A DNA stretch of 64,000 nt. Origin: Dermatophagoides farinae. Its lineage: Eukaryota > Arthropoda > Arachnida > Sarcoptiformes > Pyroglyphidae. Position numbers and translations under genes: made by a program. Position 1 is the stretch's first letter. Each line of letters starts with the position of its first letter. The notes below the pieces were generated by a model. The model had not been told where the DNA came from, did no database searches, and saw nothing but the letters and a program-made list of their open reading frames with translations. The DNA lies in the NCBI RefSeq assembly GCF_024713945.1, contig NC_134681.1:2728001-2792000 (forward strand). Reading direction: 5' to 3'. This document shows positions 1 to 10,939 of this stretch, in pieces.

Positions 1-1529
1 TTTTTCCATCGATTTGTTGTTGTGGTCGCTTCGTTTTCTTTTCTTCCCATATCAATACAATCACATTGGTTTAAGCAATCTTGCATTATGGTCAATAAAA
101 TTATTGAATTTTTTATTTTAAAAAAAGACAAATTCTGAAAATGAAATGAAATAAATCCAAATATTTACACAAAATATTATTGGAACCAAAGATTTCAGCA
201 AAACTATTGCAAAACTAATAATTACCGAATCATAAAGAAAATAAAACTAGAATTGATTCTGATTCTGAATGGATGTGCACCCGAAAGAAATTTTGTTGGT
301 CAGCACCGATAACAACAATCGATCTTGTAATGGGTCTTCAATGTTTGTAACAGTTAGCCAGTTATTTGAAAGAATTTCTTCCGTTCTTACATTTGCTGCA
401 AATTCAGCTTCAGCTAAACTAACTGAAAATCAAATATCTATTTGTTAGAGGCGAAAAATTAAAAAAAATTTGTCGCTGATAATGATAATTTTCTGCTTAA
501 ATCGATCAATTGATGTCCTCAGGAATGGCAAGATTACTTTACTCTACTATTTCCATCTCACAGTAGCATCGAGAAAGCAGAAAGAATGGAAACAATTCCA
601 AATTAAATTTACAAAAAATTTTCCGAGCAACAACTATCACATGATGGAAGAATATAAAACGAATGGAGTGAAAACCCGTCGAACCTATAGCCAATATTGT
701 TCAATAAATAAAATTATCAAATTATTAAATTTTATTTATTCTAGTTTAATTATGCAATAATTGTTTCTTTCCTTTTGTACTATTTTTGGTTTTGTATTTT
801 TCTTAAATACCCTTGTATTTATATGGAGCAAGGGTTTTCTTGTTTTTGTATTAATAAATAAATAATAATAATAAATAATAATAAATAAAATTATCATCAT
901 CATTTCCTTTTATTTTTTGGTTTTCGTTTATTTCGTTTATACAATAATAGTAATAGTAATCATATGAGTTAACTTGCTCTTCTTCTTTTTCTTCATTCTC
1001 TCTGCCAATGTTTGCAACTGCAACTTTCTCAATCAAACAACATCGTATCCAGTCTATCAAGAGCCCAAAAATATATTAAGAATCATAAATTGAAGCGAAA
1101 TCAAATTGATCTTTGTATGTTGTTTGTTTGTGTCCAAGTGTGAGTGGGTAAGCGGGTTCTGGAATGGAGTAAAAGAATTTTCGTTTCACGGAAAAAAAAT
1201 TCGACTAAAGAAAAATTGATAGGAGAAAAAACAGAAAAACGGTAGAGAGAGAGAGATAGAACAAAACTAGACATGCCAAGCAAATAGATCAACAAAAAAG
1301 TGAAGAGATGGGTAGATAATAAAAAACTGAAAACCTCAACTAACCTAGATTGCTGTCCTAGCATACAAAGCAAAAGAGGAAAAATGAAAGAAAATGTCAT
1401 CAATCACCACAATATGGAGCGACCATTTGAAGAACCAAAGAAAAACCGATCCGATCCAAAAAAAACTGGCAAACTCAAGCTAGCCATTTTCATTCGTCAA
1501 AAAGACACCGTAGAAATAGGAATATAAAA
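1..1529. other. Intergenic, no gene seen
   Basis: AT-rich DNA with only short open frames that show no family resemblance, no convincing splice sites and low-complexity composition. A run of A/T triplets near 860-890 and a GA-rich stretch near 1245-1260 are simple-sequence tracts. Nothing here supports a gene. Confidence 0.6.
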
Positions 1530-1538
1530 GAATGGAAC

Positions 1539-1768
1539 GGTTGTAGGTCAAAATCCCGAAAACAAAAACCCCGAAAACCGAAACGCCGAAACCAAATGAC
1601 CGAAAAAAAATTATCCCGAAAACAAAAACCCCGAAAACAAAAACCCCGAAAAAAAATTATCCCGAAAAAAAATTATCCCGAAAACAAAAACCCCGAAAAA
1701 AATTACCCCGAAAACAAAAACCCCGAAAACAAAAACGTAGAAAATGGCTTGTTCCCTTAAACTTTAAA
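1539..1768 (+). repeat. Left terminal inverted repeat
   Basis: The arm starts GGTTGTAGGTC, runs through about a dozen CCGAAAA-type units, and ends in a unique inner segment (GTAGAAAATGGCTTGTTCCC followed by TTAAACTTTAAA). Outer and inner ends match the right arm almost perfectly. The tandem units in the middle differ from the right arm in order and number. Confidence 0.9.
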
Positions 1769-1889
1769 TGAACGGAGATTAACACTATTACTGTGAGAAA
1801 TTTCATGTACCGGTATGTATTCTACGAAAAGAAGTCATTAGATCTAGTTTATTCATCATACAATCACCACAAGTTTTAAATTTTAAATT

Positions 1890-2690
1890 AATATCTAGAT
1901 ATTCATGATGATATTTTTTAATTTGTTGTCAATAATCCATAGATTAAATGAAATTTCATTTTTTGTTATTTGGGCCAAATTTTCTTCAAAATTTATCTTA
2001 AAACCGCCTTCAATCAATTTTCGAACTGAAACCTCCATAGGCCACATCTTTCAATTTGGTTTTGGTTCAATAACAACATTACCAATTTTTCTCTGATGTA
2101 ATTGTATTACCATTAGCCAATTCAAATTCAATCTGTTTATCTTCTTGATCCATAAGTAAATTTTTATCAATCGTTGTATGAGAAGTACATCCAGAATCAA
2201 GTATCCAGATATCTGATAATTTTTCAGCACATTTCAACAACAACGATTTTGCAGCTTTCTTCTCCTTTTTGTTATTTGATTTCGTGAAAATGATGAGCTA
2301 GAAGAAGATTTATCATTAGATGATGTTGATGGAGAAACTTCTGTTTTATTGGAATCAATTTTTCGTTTCATCCAACATCCTTCAACTTTATGTCCAATTT
2401 TATGGCAAAATGGGCATTTTATATTATTTTTAAACTTTTTCTTGAGATTGAGATTTGGCCTTTTCATCATATACAATGAATTCATTCATGATGTTGTTCA
2501 TCATAATTCGATCAGCCAGTTGTTCAAATTTTGAATTTGATCGTAACATGCTCATAATAATCACGCAACGATGTTTATCAGTGTATTTACACGATTCTGA
2601 TTCAATCGATTCAAATTTGACAATAACTGTTTCTAGCCTTGTTTTCAAAGAACTACTTTTATATGAACATGTTGTAGTGAGAATCAAACG
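1890..2690 (-). pseudogene. Decayed Ty1/copia-type gag-protease fragment
   Basis: Read on the minus strand, 2690-2430 encodes a helical gag-like stretch. It is followed in another frame by a CCHC zinc knuckle (Cys-X2-Cys-X4-His-X4-Cys, about 2416-2375), then a Ser/Lys-rich linker, then at about 2205-2190 the sequence WILDSGCTSH, which carries the Asp-Ser-Gly catalytic motif typical of copia-family retropepsins. The order gag, knuckle, protease is that of a copia polyprotein. Reading-frame changes between the pieces and the lack of integrase or reverse transcriptase show it is broken. It lies inside the inverted-repeat element and runs opposite to the + strand, so it is either a nested old insertion or a captured fragment. 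Confidence 0.7.
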
Positions 2691-3029
2691 AATGCAAAAT
2701 GAACAATATTTAATAATAAATAAAGGTTAATCGTAGCTGAATAACGCTACTCTTATAAATATTGCACAAACATAATTGTTAAGTAATTACATTACTACAA
2801 CAGAACATTGGCTGGCTTCAGTAAAATCAGCATTTCGAAGTTGTGGTAAATAGATCAACAGATTTCAAACTATGTTGTAAATTTTGAACCGGAATTTTAG
2901 TTTGTCTTTGCTCAATATCCATAATCGATGTGGTTATGATAATGTTCGGTTGCTAGCTTATATTGTGGACATTCTTCACAGAAAACTGAATAATTGACAT
3001 TTAATTCAGAACTAGACTAATTTTTCCTG

Positions 3030-3195
3030 TGTTGATATCACCACAAACAATAAGCACAACTAAATAATTGACTAGATGAAGTGTATGTTCTTGATTCATG
3101 ATTACCATGGCATTTTGAGCAGACTAGAGCATTTTTACATTTTCCAGTTTATGGTCAAAACGTAGGCATTTGTGACATTGTCCTACAGAAATATT
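3030..3195 (-). pseudogene. Second Cys/His-rich gag-like remnant
   Basis: The minus strand reads GQCHKCLRFDH and, after a frame change, VCSKCHGNHESR followed by a later Cys-X2-Cys. Paired Cys-Cys-His clusters of this type occur in gag proteins of non-LTR and some other retroelements. The piece is short, frameshifted and separate from the copia-like fragment. Its family cannot be settled by eye. Confidence 0.4.
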
Positions 3196-3636
3196 GTTCT
3201 TTGACGTGCAATATTTAATTGGGTACCATTTTTTCGGTCAGTAAAATGAGGGGTTGGTCAGTAATTTTTTAAAAGTTTTGGTCAGTTGAAAACGATCGGT
3301 AAATATATCAATTTTGGTCAGTTTTTCATGTGAATGATCAGTTAATTTAATAAATTGTCCGTTTTCAAACTTGAGGTGAAACATCCAAAATTACAAATTT
3401 CGCTCCAACACGATCTTTTTTGAGAAGGCAAATTGATGTCAATTTATCGTCAATACGATTCATTGACCGAATCAATTAGGATTCGAATTATATAATTTAT
3501 ATTACATTATATTATTATATTATTCATTTATATTATATTATTATCACCATTTGTTCGTTTAAAATTGGAAATTTAAATCCAAATTTCACTTATTTATCTT
3601 TGATTCTATTCAGTTTGGTCGAATAATTCTTTAAGC

Positions 3637-3867
3637 TTTAAAGTTTAAGGGAACAAGCCATTTTCTACGTTTTTGTTTTCGGGGTTTTTGTTTTCGGGAT
3701 AATTTTTTTTCGGGATAATTTTTTTTCGGGGTTTTTGTTTTCGGGATTTTTGTTTTCGGGATAATTTTTTTTCGGGATAATTTTTTTTCGGGGTTTTTGT
3801 TTTCGGTCATTTGGTTTCGGTGTTTCGGTTTTCGGGGTTTTTGTTTTCGGGATTTTGACCTACAACC
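3637..3867 (-). repeat. Right terminal inverted repeat
   Basis: This is the reverse complement of the left arm, with the same outer 20 bp and the same inner segment. The middle contains different numbers of the ACAAAAACC and AAAAAAATTAT unit types, as expected if slippage or unequal exchange acts within the arms. Confidence 0.9.
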
Positions 3868-6800
3868 GAATGGAACAAATAAAGAAACCGAAGAAGAAAA
3901 AACAGCTTTCCTTTACGATGATGATGATGATGTTGGATAACGTCGTCGCATAACACACATTAAGGCATAATCATTTCTATAACGGCCGTAACAAAGTGCT
4001 ACTAGCAGCAGTGAGTTATATATAAATATAAATAAATATATTATAAATATAAATGTTTTTCCCTTTCTCAATAAAAATCATTTCATTTCAAAGCACATTA
4101 TTGCATACAACAATCAAATTGATGCCACATAATCGTCTTTTTTTGGTTTCAACGTCAATGCGCCGTCGTCATGGTATTTTTTTCATCATTTTTGATCTGG
4201 TTATCATTGTTGCGTGTATTTTTTCCATGTTCGTTTATTGCCATGTCTTCAATGTCGAATGTGTGTTTCGGGTTTGATTTTCAAATCAAGTGAAAAACAA
4301 AGAAAATTCATAATCTATTGGACACTGATTAGAATGTGAAAAAAATGACGCGAAACCTATTTATTTATTAAGATTCGAAAATCTGATACAAATGAAAATT
4401 GACAATAACTCAACAAATAGACCAAACATTACATAATTTGACCTTTCAACGTTCTGCAACACACACAAACACAATTTAGAAGCTAGAATGGAAAAGAAAT
4501 TTTCAACAGTTAATTCTTGCCACTAACCATTAAGAAGAAGTGAACATGAAAAACAAATATTCATTCATTTGCTTTGAATTCAAACGGTTTGTTTGTTGAT
4601 TTTATTTTTTGAGAATCAATACAACCCCGATCACCAAGTTACACAAACAAACAAAACTTTAAACAAGAAAACAACAAAGAACAAACTTTTTTTTCTGGTA
4701 AAAAAGATACGGAAATATTGAATTGACAAAGCAGTGTGAAGATATGAGAAACAACTAAAGAATCCGATCATGTAGGATATGGGCCTCGTTCATTATGGAA
4801 TTCGCCTCATTCTTTATCTAGCCAATTTATCTATTTATCTATTTATATAATAATAATATCTTTAAGTAAATAAAGCAGCAAAGACCAGTATTGAATAAGT
4901 TTGAGAAAAAATGTCATCATTGTTGACTTACATGATGTTTGAATGCCGTTTTTTCTAGTTTGTTTGTTTTACTCTCCATGTTCCTGTAAAAAATCTATAA
5001 ACAGACTGTCTCTGTCCGTGTATGGGTGGGTGCAGGTTCATTTGATTGTTAATTGGTTATTGTTTTTTGGTCATATTAGATGTAATAATGATCATATCAA
5101 TGGCCACCAGAATAATAGCAATTCAACATGCGTTACATGCACTTAAACACAAGAAAAAATTTCTAATCACTCAATAAACAAATTAATAGACAAATCAAAT
5201 GAATGAACGAATGAATGAATGGATGGATGGATGGAAAAATGGTATAACAACATGACAAGAAAAAAGTCGTCGACATTGCTTTGTTTTTCATCCATAGCAT
5301 CATCATAGACGGAAAAGTATCAAATGCAACTAAAATTTTCTATTGTTTGATAATTCCAATGTCCGAGATCAATGGATGTGTTCTATATTTGCTGCACGTT
5401 GATTGACATTCAAACAACATGGCCAGAATCTTAATTGAATTATCATGTTCATTGTTTTGTTTTTTCTTTGTTCATTCAATTGATTAAATATTCAATGATT
5501 TTTTTCATTCCAGAAAAACACTATATCGCCATCTTGGATTCGATAGTCGAATGAAAAGATAGCTAAACCAATTATTGACAATTTAAAAAAACAATAAAAA
5601 GTTGTCGGATTTCCTGTAAAAGTTTGTTGGTTCGACACAACAACGACACTCATACACTTAAACTACCTGGTTAAAAATTTGAAAAATACTTGATCGATTA
5701 AGAGGAAAAAATGAATGGCATTGACACCTACCTTTCATAAAAGACTGGTGTATAGTGATTAGTAAAACCAAAATCATTCGTTATTCAAACACTGGAACTA
5801 AACAAATGTTTAATCAATCAATTCTTCACTGAAAAACAAACAGACACGCACACACACATTAAGCTAAAACAAGCGATGGATGGTAATTAGTTGTTGTGAA
5901 TTTGAACAAAAGAAACAACAAGCATTTTATAATTTTATAATTTATTTGAAAAAATCAGTCAAAATCAAAATCAAAATCAAAGTCATAAACATGATAATAA
6001 ACATAATGATGATGCAAACGAAATTCGGCCAATACATGACATGTTCTAATTCTAATTTATGTCTGATAATCATGAATAGTGTATGATAACGGTAATTATA
6101 AAATGATGAATCGCCGTCACATTTTATCTACGTCAATCCTAAATATATCATGAATGTGGGTTGTTTATGGTTTTTTTTTATTTTAAATTTTATAACCATT
6201 CGAATCAAATCTTTTGAAACAAAAAACCTCACTCATAAGCCATAAGTCCTAATTTAAAATAATTTTTCTTATCAATTTAGGTGATTTCTGTCTATCAAAT
6301 TACTAACAATAACAATAATAATTCTTTTCCGTATTACAATCACAGTTTTCATTGATAGTTTTGTCAAACAAAATTGCAATAAAATTCTTGGTTTATTGTG
6401 AAGGGACAAGTAAAAATTACAGCACATTTATTACGACTATATCATCATCATTGTCATTTCATTTTATTTGGTAATTTTGTTGATAAAGTTGAATCATATC
6501 ATATATTTTTTGGTACGAGTTATGAGCCAAGAAATAAATAATTAAGCAAAAAAACGAAGGTAAAATCAAAGATGGAAACCATATAACGTTAAACAACCTG
6601 GATAAAGCAAAATTTCAATGAAAATGAAAAGGTTAAGTATTCACTTGAAAAATGTCATATGGTAATTGATGATTGTTGTCTTTGTTGTCGTTATCAATGT
6701 GGATGAAAGTTGAATGGCAATATGATTTTTCATTTCCTTAACATCGACATCATCATTATACATTATGAGTGATTGCTCGTTATATTCAATGGCAAATGTT

Positions 6801-8794
6801 GATTGAAAATAATAATTTTCCATAAGAACGGCTAATAATTATAATTATGAGAAGCAGCCAGGCCTGACATCCATGAAATAATGATCATTAACATTTGATC
6901 ACCGCAACCACGATCACTCAATCAATCAAGATGAATATCGATAAGATTGAATCGAATGGAAAAAAATAAAAGAGAAATGAGAATAACCGTATTTCAATTC
7001 ATTTTTTGGAATTTTTAATAACAATACAGAAATACAGACGAGTATATCTGGGTGTTTTGGCAATGAGAATGGAATTCTTTGGATTTTTTCCATTGAAAAC
7101 TACAGGTGCCCCACTTACACAATACACATGTATATACTGGAATTCAAACAAGGATGAATTAGTTAGTAGGATTTTATATTTGTCGTCATCACTAATAATT
7201 ATGATAAGCAATGTAACTCAAGCGACTTTCATTTCATTTCGGTTTCTTTATTTATATACACACATGTGTCAATCATAATCTTTTTTGTCTGTCTGATGTT
7301 GCAATAATAATCATCATCAAATCATCAAACACATTAATTTCATTCACCGTTTGGTTGCCTGGTTTGTTTTTATTTTTGTTTTGTTTTTTTTTTTGAAAAA
7401 ATTTCTTAAAAAGTTTTCGATCAATAAATTAAGATTTGAAATTTGGAAAATTTTAAAAAATCCTACAAACTCCATGTCTAATTTATCATCAAAAATTTAC
7501 AAGTTTTTTCAACGGTGGAAAATGTAGTTGTTTGATTTGATTTCAACAAAAAACATTTCAATTAATCAATGGAAAACAATCAATCAATTGATGATTTCAA
7601 TTGTTTATAGACAGTTCAGACATAGGGCGATGTCGGCGGCGTTAACCGACAACCATGCTCAACATCATTTTGATGTTTCGATATTAATTTGAACATGAAC
7701 TAAATGAACAAGAATGAAAAAAGAAATTCCTTGAAATTCAACATATTGAACATGTTCAAATTAATCGGCTTTACTAACAAAGATTGTTCATTAGGAATTT
7801 AATGCCTTTCATCTAATCAATTAAGTGATCGATCAATCCATCAAGCATGGTTTTTTGTATATAGGGCTACCATATTTTTGTAAACAAAAGTCCGGAGTCC
7901 GGACAATCCATCGATCAGTGTTTCACAACCATAGGTTCTCCATAGTCAATCAATACAAGATGGTAATCCTATTTGTAAAAGAAATAAATGTATCCATCCG
8001 ACTTGAGAGAAAAAGAAAATATCAATCACAATACACGTGTACATTGAATTCAAATCAGCAATCAAAAAAGCATTTGGACCAGCAATAAAAAAAGTAGAAT
8101 TTTAAATCGATTACCTTCCTAATTCTATGATGACGATGATGACGATGATGATGATGTGGAGATGACAAAAAACAAAATCAATTAAATGATGAAAAATCAC
8201 ATCACATCACAATAAACAAGGACACATTGCCATGGATTGTTTAATGCTTTGTTCCATAGTAGTTTCTTCCTCATTTTTCTCATTATCATAACCATCAGGG
8301 ATTTTGATCTGAATTAATCGTAACAGCACAGCATTGAAGATCAAAACAACAACAAAATGTATTGTTTTTTTCTTCTTTTTACACCGGTCTATCAAAAATG
8401 GTGTGTAATGAACTTTCATGTGATGAAAATATGATGAGAAAATATCGATTTCACATCCACATTCATCTATTGATTGTATGCATGAAACATAAGATTTGTC
8501 ACTCAATCAATCGAGGAAAAAATGGAGAGAAAATCAGTTCACTCAGTCAGTCAATCAATCAATCACACAATCTCATGGTTAGTATTGATTCGATATAGCA
8601 AAAATTTAAAATTCCTTCTTGGTCCGCTTTGTTGTCGTTGTCGTTGTATGTTGGTATAGAATGAATCATAGATTGTTTAAACTTTTTTTTGACATATGAG
8701 AATAATAAACAAACAAACCAAATTGATCATCAGAAAAAATGAAAAAAATAAATTTGTCACCATGGAATTTTAGACAGTTGTCAACTTGGTAATT

Positions 8795-8819
8795 TCTCTC
8801 TCTCTCTCTCTCTCTCTCT
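8795..8819. repeat. (CT)n microsatellite
   Basis: About twelve uninterrupted CT dinucleotides in intergenic DNA. Confidence 0.95.
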
Positions 8820-10221
8820 TTTCTGCACTTTACATATTTGTTGCCTTCATGCAAATCTATTTTTCTGTGACGTCAAAATGAACATGTCAAAAAACAAAAC
8901 ATTTGCTTTTTATTAGTTGATGATGTGGGGTGTCGTTTTTGTCGTTCCTATCTGACAAAACAATCGATTTCAATGTCCGGCTTATATAACAACAAATAAA
9001 CATTTAAGCACGCGAAATGACGATGATTCGGTCAATAAAATGGCTTTTTTTGGATATTGGTAATTTCATTCATTTTAATTGATCCCCATGGATTAATTGC
9101 TCTATTTGTATCAATATATTGTGATCGTACTATTTACAGTGGAGCAAATTGTTGTCATGAAAAAATGCAACATATGTTCATGGAAATGCAAATATACACC
9201 ATATACACCATATACAGTATATAGTCTTCAAGTGCAAGCATAAGTCCTGGTTTATTGCTGATGTTTATATTGTTGTTACATTACATGGCTATCAATCTAT
9301 CCTATCTCTATCCATATCTAAAAATAAAAATAACCATGATGATCACAAATGTATACATATGAATTTGTGCTACCTGTATTTATACAAACATGCACCAAAC
9401 ATTCTTCATTCCAATCAACCATGAATCAACCTTTCTATATTTACAAACATCTTTCTAATCAAACAAACGGCAATGCCGTTATGCCGATATAAATATGATC
9501 AAAGGTTTTTTCGAAAACGTGTTTACCGATCTTCATTTTGAATCTAGTTTTGTATTAATCATCAAAAGATGGCGCCCTATATGCCATTTCAACCATTTTT
9601 TAAGTTTTAAGGATTTAAAACAAAATTCAAAAAAAATCACCACCGCCATCTGCAGATAGTGAGGTCAGCTACATAGTGTCTAAATAGCAGCAGCAACAGC
9701 AGTAGCAGCAGAAAGAAAACATGCAAACGAAAAAAAGTTTTTGTTCTTTTTTGCTAACGTGTCTTTTGTCATGTGCGATTTTTTCCTTTCAATCGTCGCA
9801 AAATTTTTCATTCAGTTCGAATTCAAATTTTCTCTAGTTTACAGATAATTACGTCGTTCGTCAACAATCTAGATTTGGTCAGCGCCATTGAAGCAAATAC
9901 ATGAAATCAACAAGCAGCTATTATTGGAAAGAATGAACATTTGTTTGAAAAGAAAAAAAAAGAAAAGATTGATTAATTATAAAGATGTACAATTTCATTT
10001 CCATCCCATCATCAATGGATCCAATCTAATCAGACTGAGAAAATATGATTGATATGTTTTTCTAGCACTTTCTGCAAATATCGAAAAAAAATCTATATGG
10101 TTCACGTTGACAACAACAAGTGTGGCCATCAACCACCAAAAACAAACAATTACCACACACATTGATCGATAGATTGATTTGATTTGTCTTAATTTCCATC
10201 GATTTCCATTATTACAATCAT

Positions 10222-10343
10222 TGTCAAAGTTACCTGCAATTCTGCAATACCCTTTGGATTGAGTACATTGTTTTCTTTAAAATGTTGATTTAAATGATCT
10301 ACTATTTGATGTTGTTGCTGCAGATGATGATAAACACTTGAAA
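10222..10343 (-). other. Weak candidate internal exon
   Basis: The minus strand shows a possible acceptor (TTTTCAAG), then an open stretch reading HHLQQQHQIVDHLNQHFKEN and onward to IAELQ, then a good donor (CAG|GTAACT). Composition looks more protein-like than the surroundings, but I recognise no family and found no partner exon. It would lie head-to-head with the cystatin gene. Confidence 0.15.
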
Positions 10344-10386
10344 ATATATTGATAATAGACGATTTGAGCAAAAATATCTACTAGTC

Positions 10387-10405
10387 TATATACATATATA
10401 AACCA
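10387..10405 (+). promoter_or_regulatory. Possible TATA region of the cystatin gene
   Basis: The segment TATACATATATAAACC lies about 100 bp upstream of the cystatin start codon, a plausible distance for a TATA box plus a short 5' leader. The background is AT-rich, so chance occurrence is likely enough to keep confidence low. Confidence 0.3.
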
Positions 10406-10504
10406 TGTAAATTCATGGGAAAAATCATAGATTCATAGATTCAACATTGTCACTTGATCACTTGAATATTGAATAATAGAAACCATTAAAAGACAAAAGA
10501 AAAA

Positions 10505-10897
10505 ATGGCAATACATCGTTTATCAGCATCATTGTTGTTGTTGATCGTTGCATCAATGGCCATCGCTGCAAGTATTGTGGGCGATTTCCGTAAAATGGAC
10601 GTGTATGATGAACATCTCCGTCAATCATTATCACACTTGGAACGACAAATGGATAATCGACTCAACATGAACACCATACATCGTATCGCTAAGATTCGTC
10701 AGGCTGAATATCAAATTGTCTCTGGCATCAAATATCGGGCAACATTTGAATTTGGCGAAACAGATTGCCTTAAATCTGATCATCGGGATATTGAATCCTG
10801 TCAATTCACCGGTTACAACATGATTTGTCATGCCATCACTTTGGAAAAAGCATGGCTTAAACAAAGTTCACTTGTCGAATTTTTTTGCGATAATTAA
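10505..10897 (+). CDS. Secreted cystatin-family cysteine protease inhibitor
   Basis: A 130-residue single-exon gene. Residues 1 to about 22 form a hydrophobic signal peptide, so the product is predicted to be secreted. The mature part carries the cystatin hallmark Gln-X-Val-X-Gly as QIVSG (70-74), an N-terminal Gly (26) of the kind that enters the protease cleft, and a Trp (117) where the second binding hairpin usually has Pro-Trp; here it is Ala-Trp. Four cysteines (88, 99, 108, 128) are spaced like the two disulfides of type-2 cystatins. Cystatins block papain-like proteases (cathepsins B, L and relatives) by wedging three loops into the active site. The Met at 10505 sits directly before the signal peptide after an A-rich leader, and a poly(A) signal follows 35 bp after the stop. 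Likely roles are control of digestive or host-derived cysteine proteases (inference). Family call is firm, target unknown. Confidence 0.88.
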   Translation: MAIHRLSASLLLLIVASMAIAASIVGDFRKMDVYDEHLRQSLSHLERQMDNRLNMNTIHRIAKIRQAEYQIVSGIKYRATFEFGETDCLKSDHRDIESCQFTGYNMICHAITLEKAWLKQSSLVEFFCDN

Positions 10898-10931
10898 TCT
10901 ATCTATAATAACTATATCTAAATCTATATTG

Positions 10932-10937
10932 AATAAA
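10932..10937 (+). terminator. Poly(A) signal of the cystatin gene
   Basis: AATAAA lies 35 bp after the cystatin stop codon, giving a very short 3' UTR. Confidence 0.6.
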
Positions 10938-10939
10938 AT

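Larger units (their letters stand above)
1539..3867. mobile_element. Foldback-like transposable element with long TIRs and 9 bp TSD
   Basis: Two nearly identical inverted arms (1539-1768 and 3637-3867, about 230 bp each) enclose 1.87 kb. The outer ends are exact inverses (GGTTGTAGGTCAAAATCCCG on the left, its complement on the right). The element is flanked by a perfect 9 bp direct repeat, GAATGGAAC, at 1530-1538 and 3868-3876, read as the target-site duplication. The arms consist mostly of short tandem units (CCCGAAAACAAAAAC-like and CCCGAAAAAAAATTAT-like). Long TIRs made of short tandem repeats plus a 9 bp duplication is the known architecture of Foldback (FB/TU) elements; Mutator-like elements also have long TIRs and 9-11 bp duplications, so that is the alternative. 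No transposase frame is visible, so it is probably non-autonomous. The intact TSD and matching arms suggest a fairly recent insertion. Confidence 0.85.
3877..10380. other. Intergenic, no gene seen
   Basis: This stretch has only short frames without recognisable domains. It holds a CT microsatellite (8795-8819), TATACACCA-type short repeats near 9195-9222, and a cluster of GATGGCG/CGCCATC motifs at 9568-9654. The locally less AT-rich stretch near 7630-7660 (GGCGATGTCGGCGGCG) shows no associated gene. Confidence 0.5.

Noticed and set aside
1101-1527. Overlapping 75-100 residue frames near 1.1-1.5 kb
   Set aside because: Frames overlap on both strands, composition is biased, and there is no domain or gene context.
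1560-1740. Possible CRISPR-like array of CCGAAAA units
   Set aside because: Units are contiguous or nearly so with no unique spacers, and the genome is eukaryotic; it is the arm of a transposable element.
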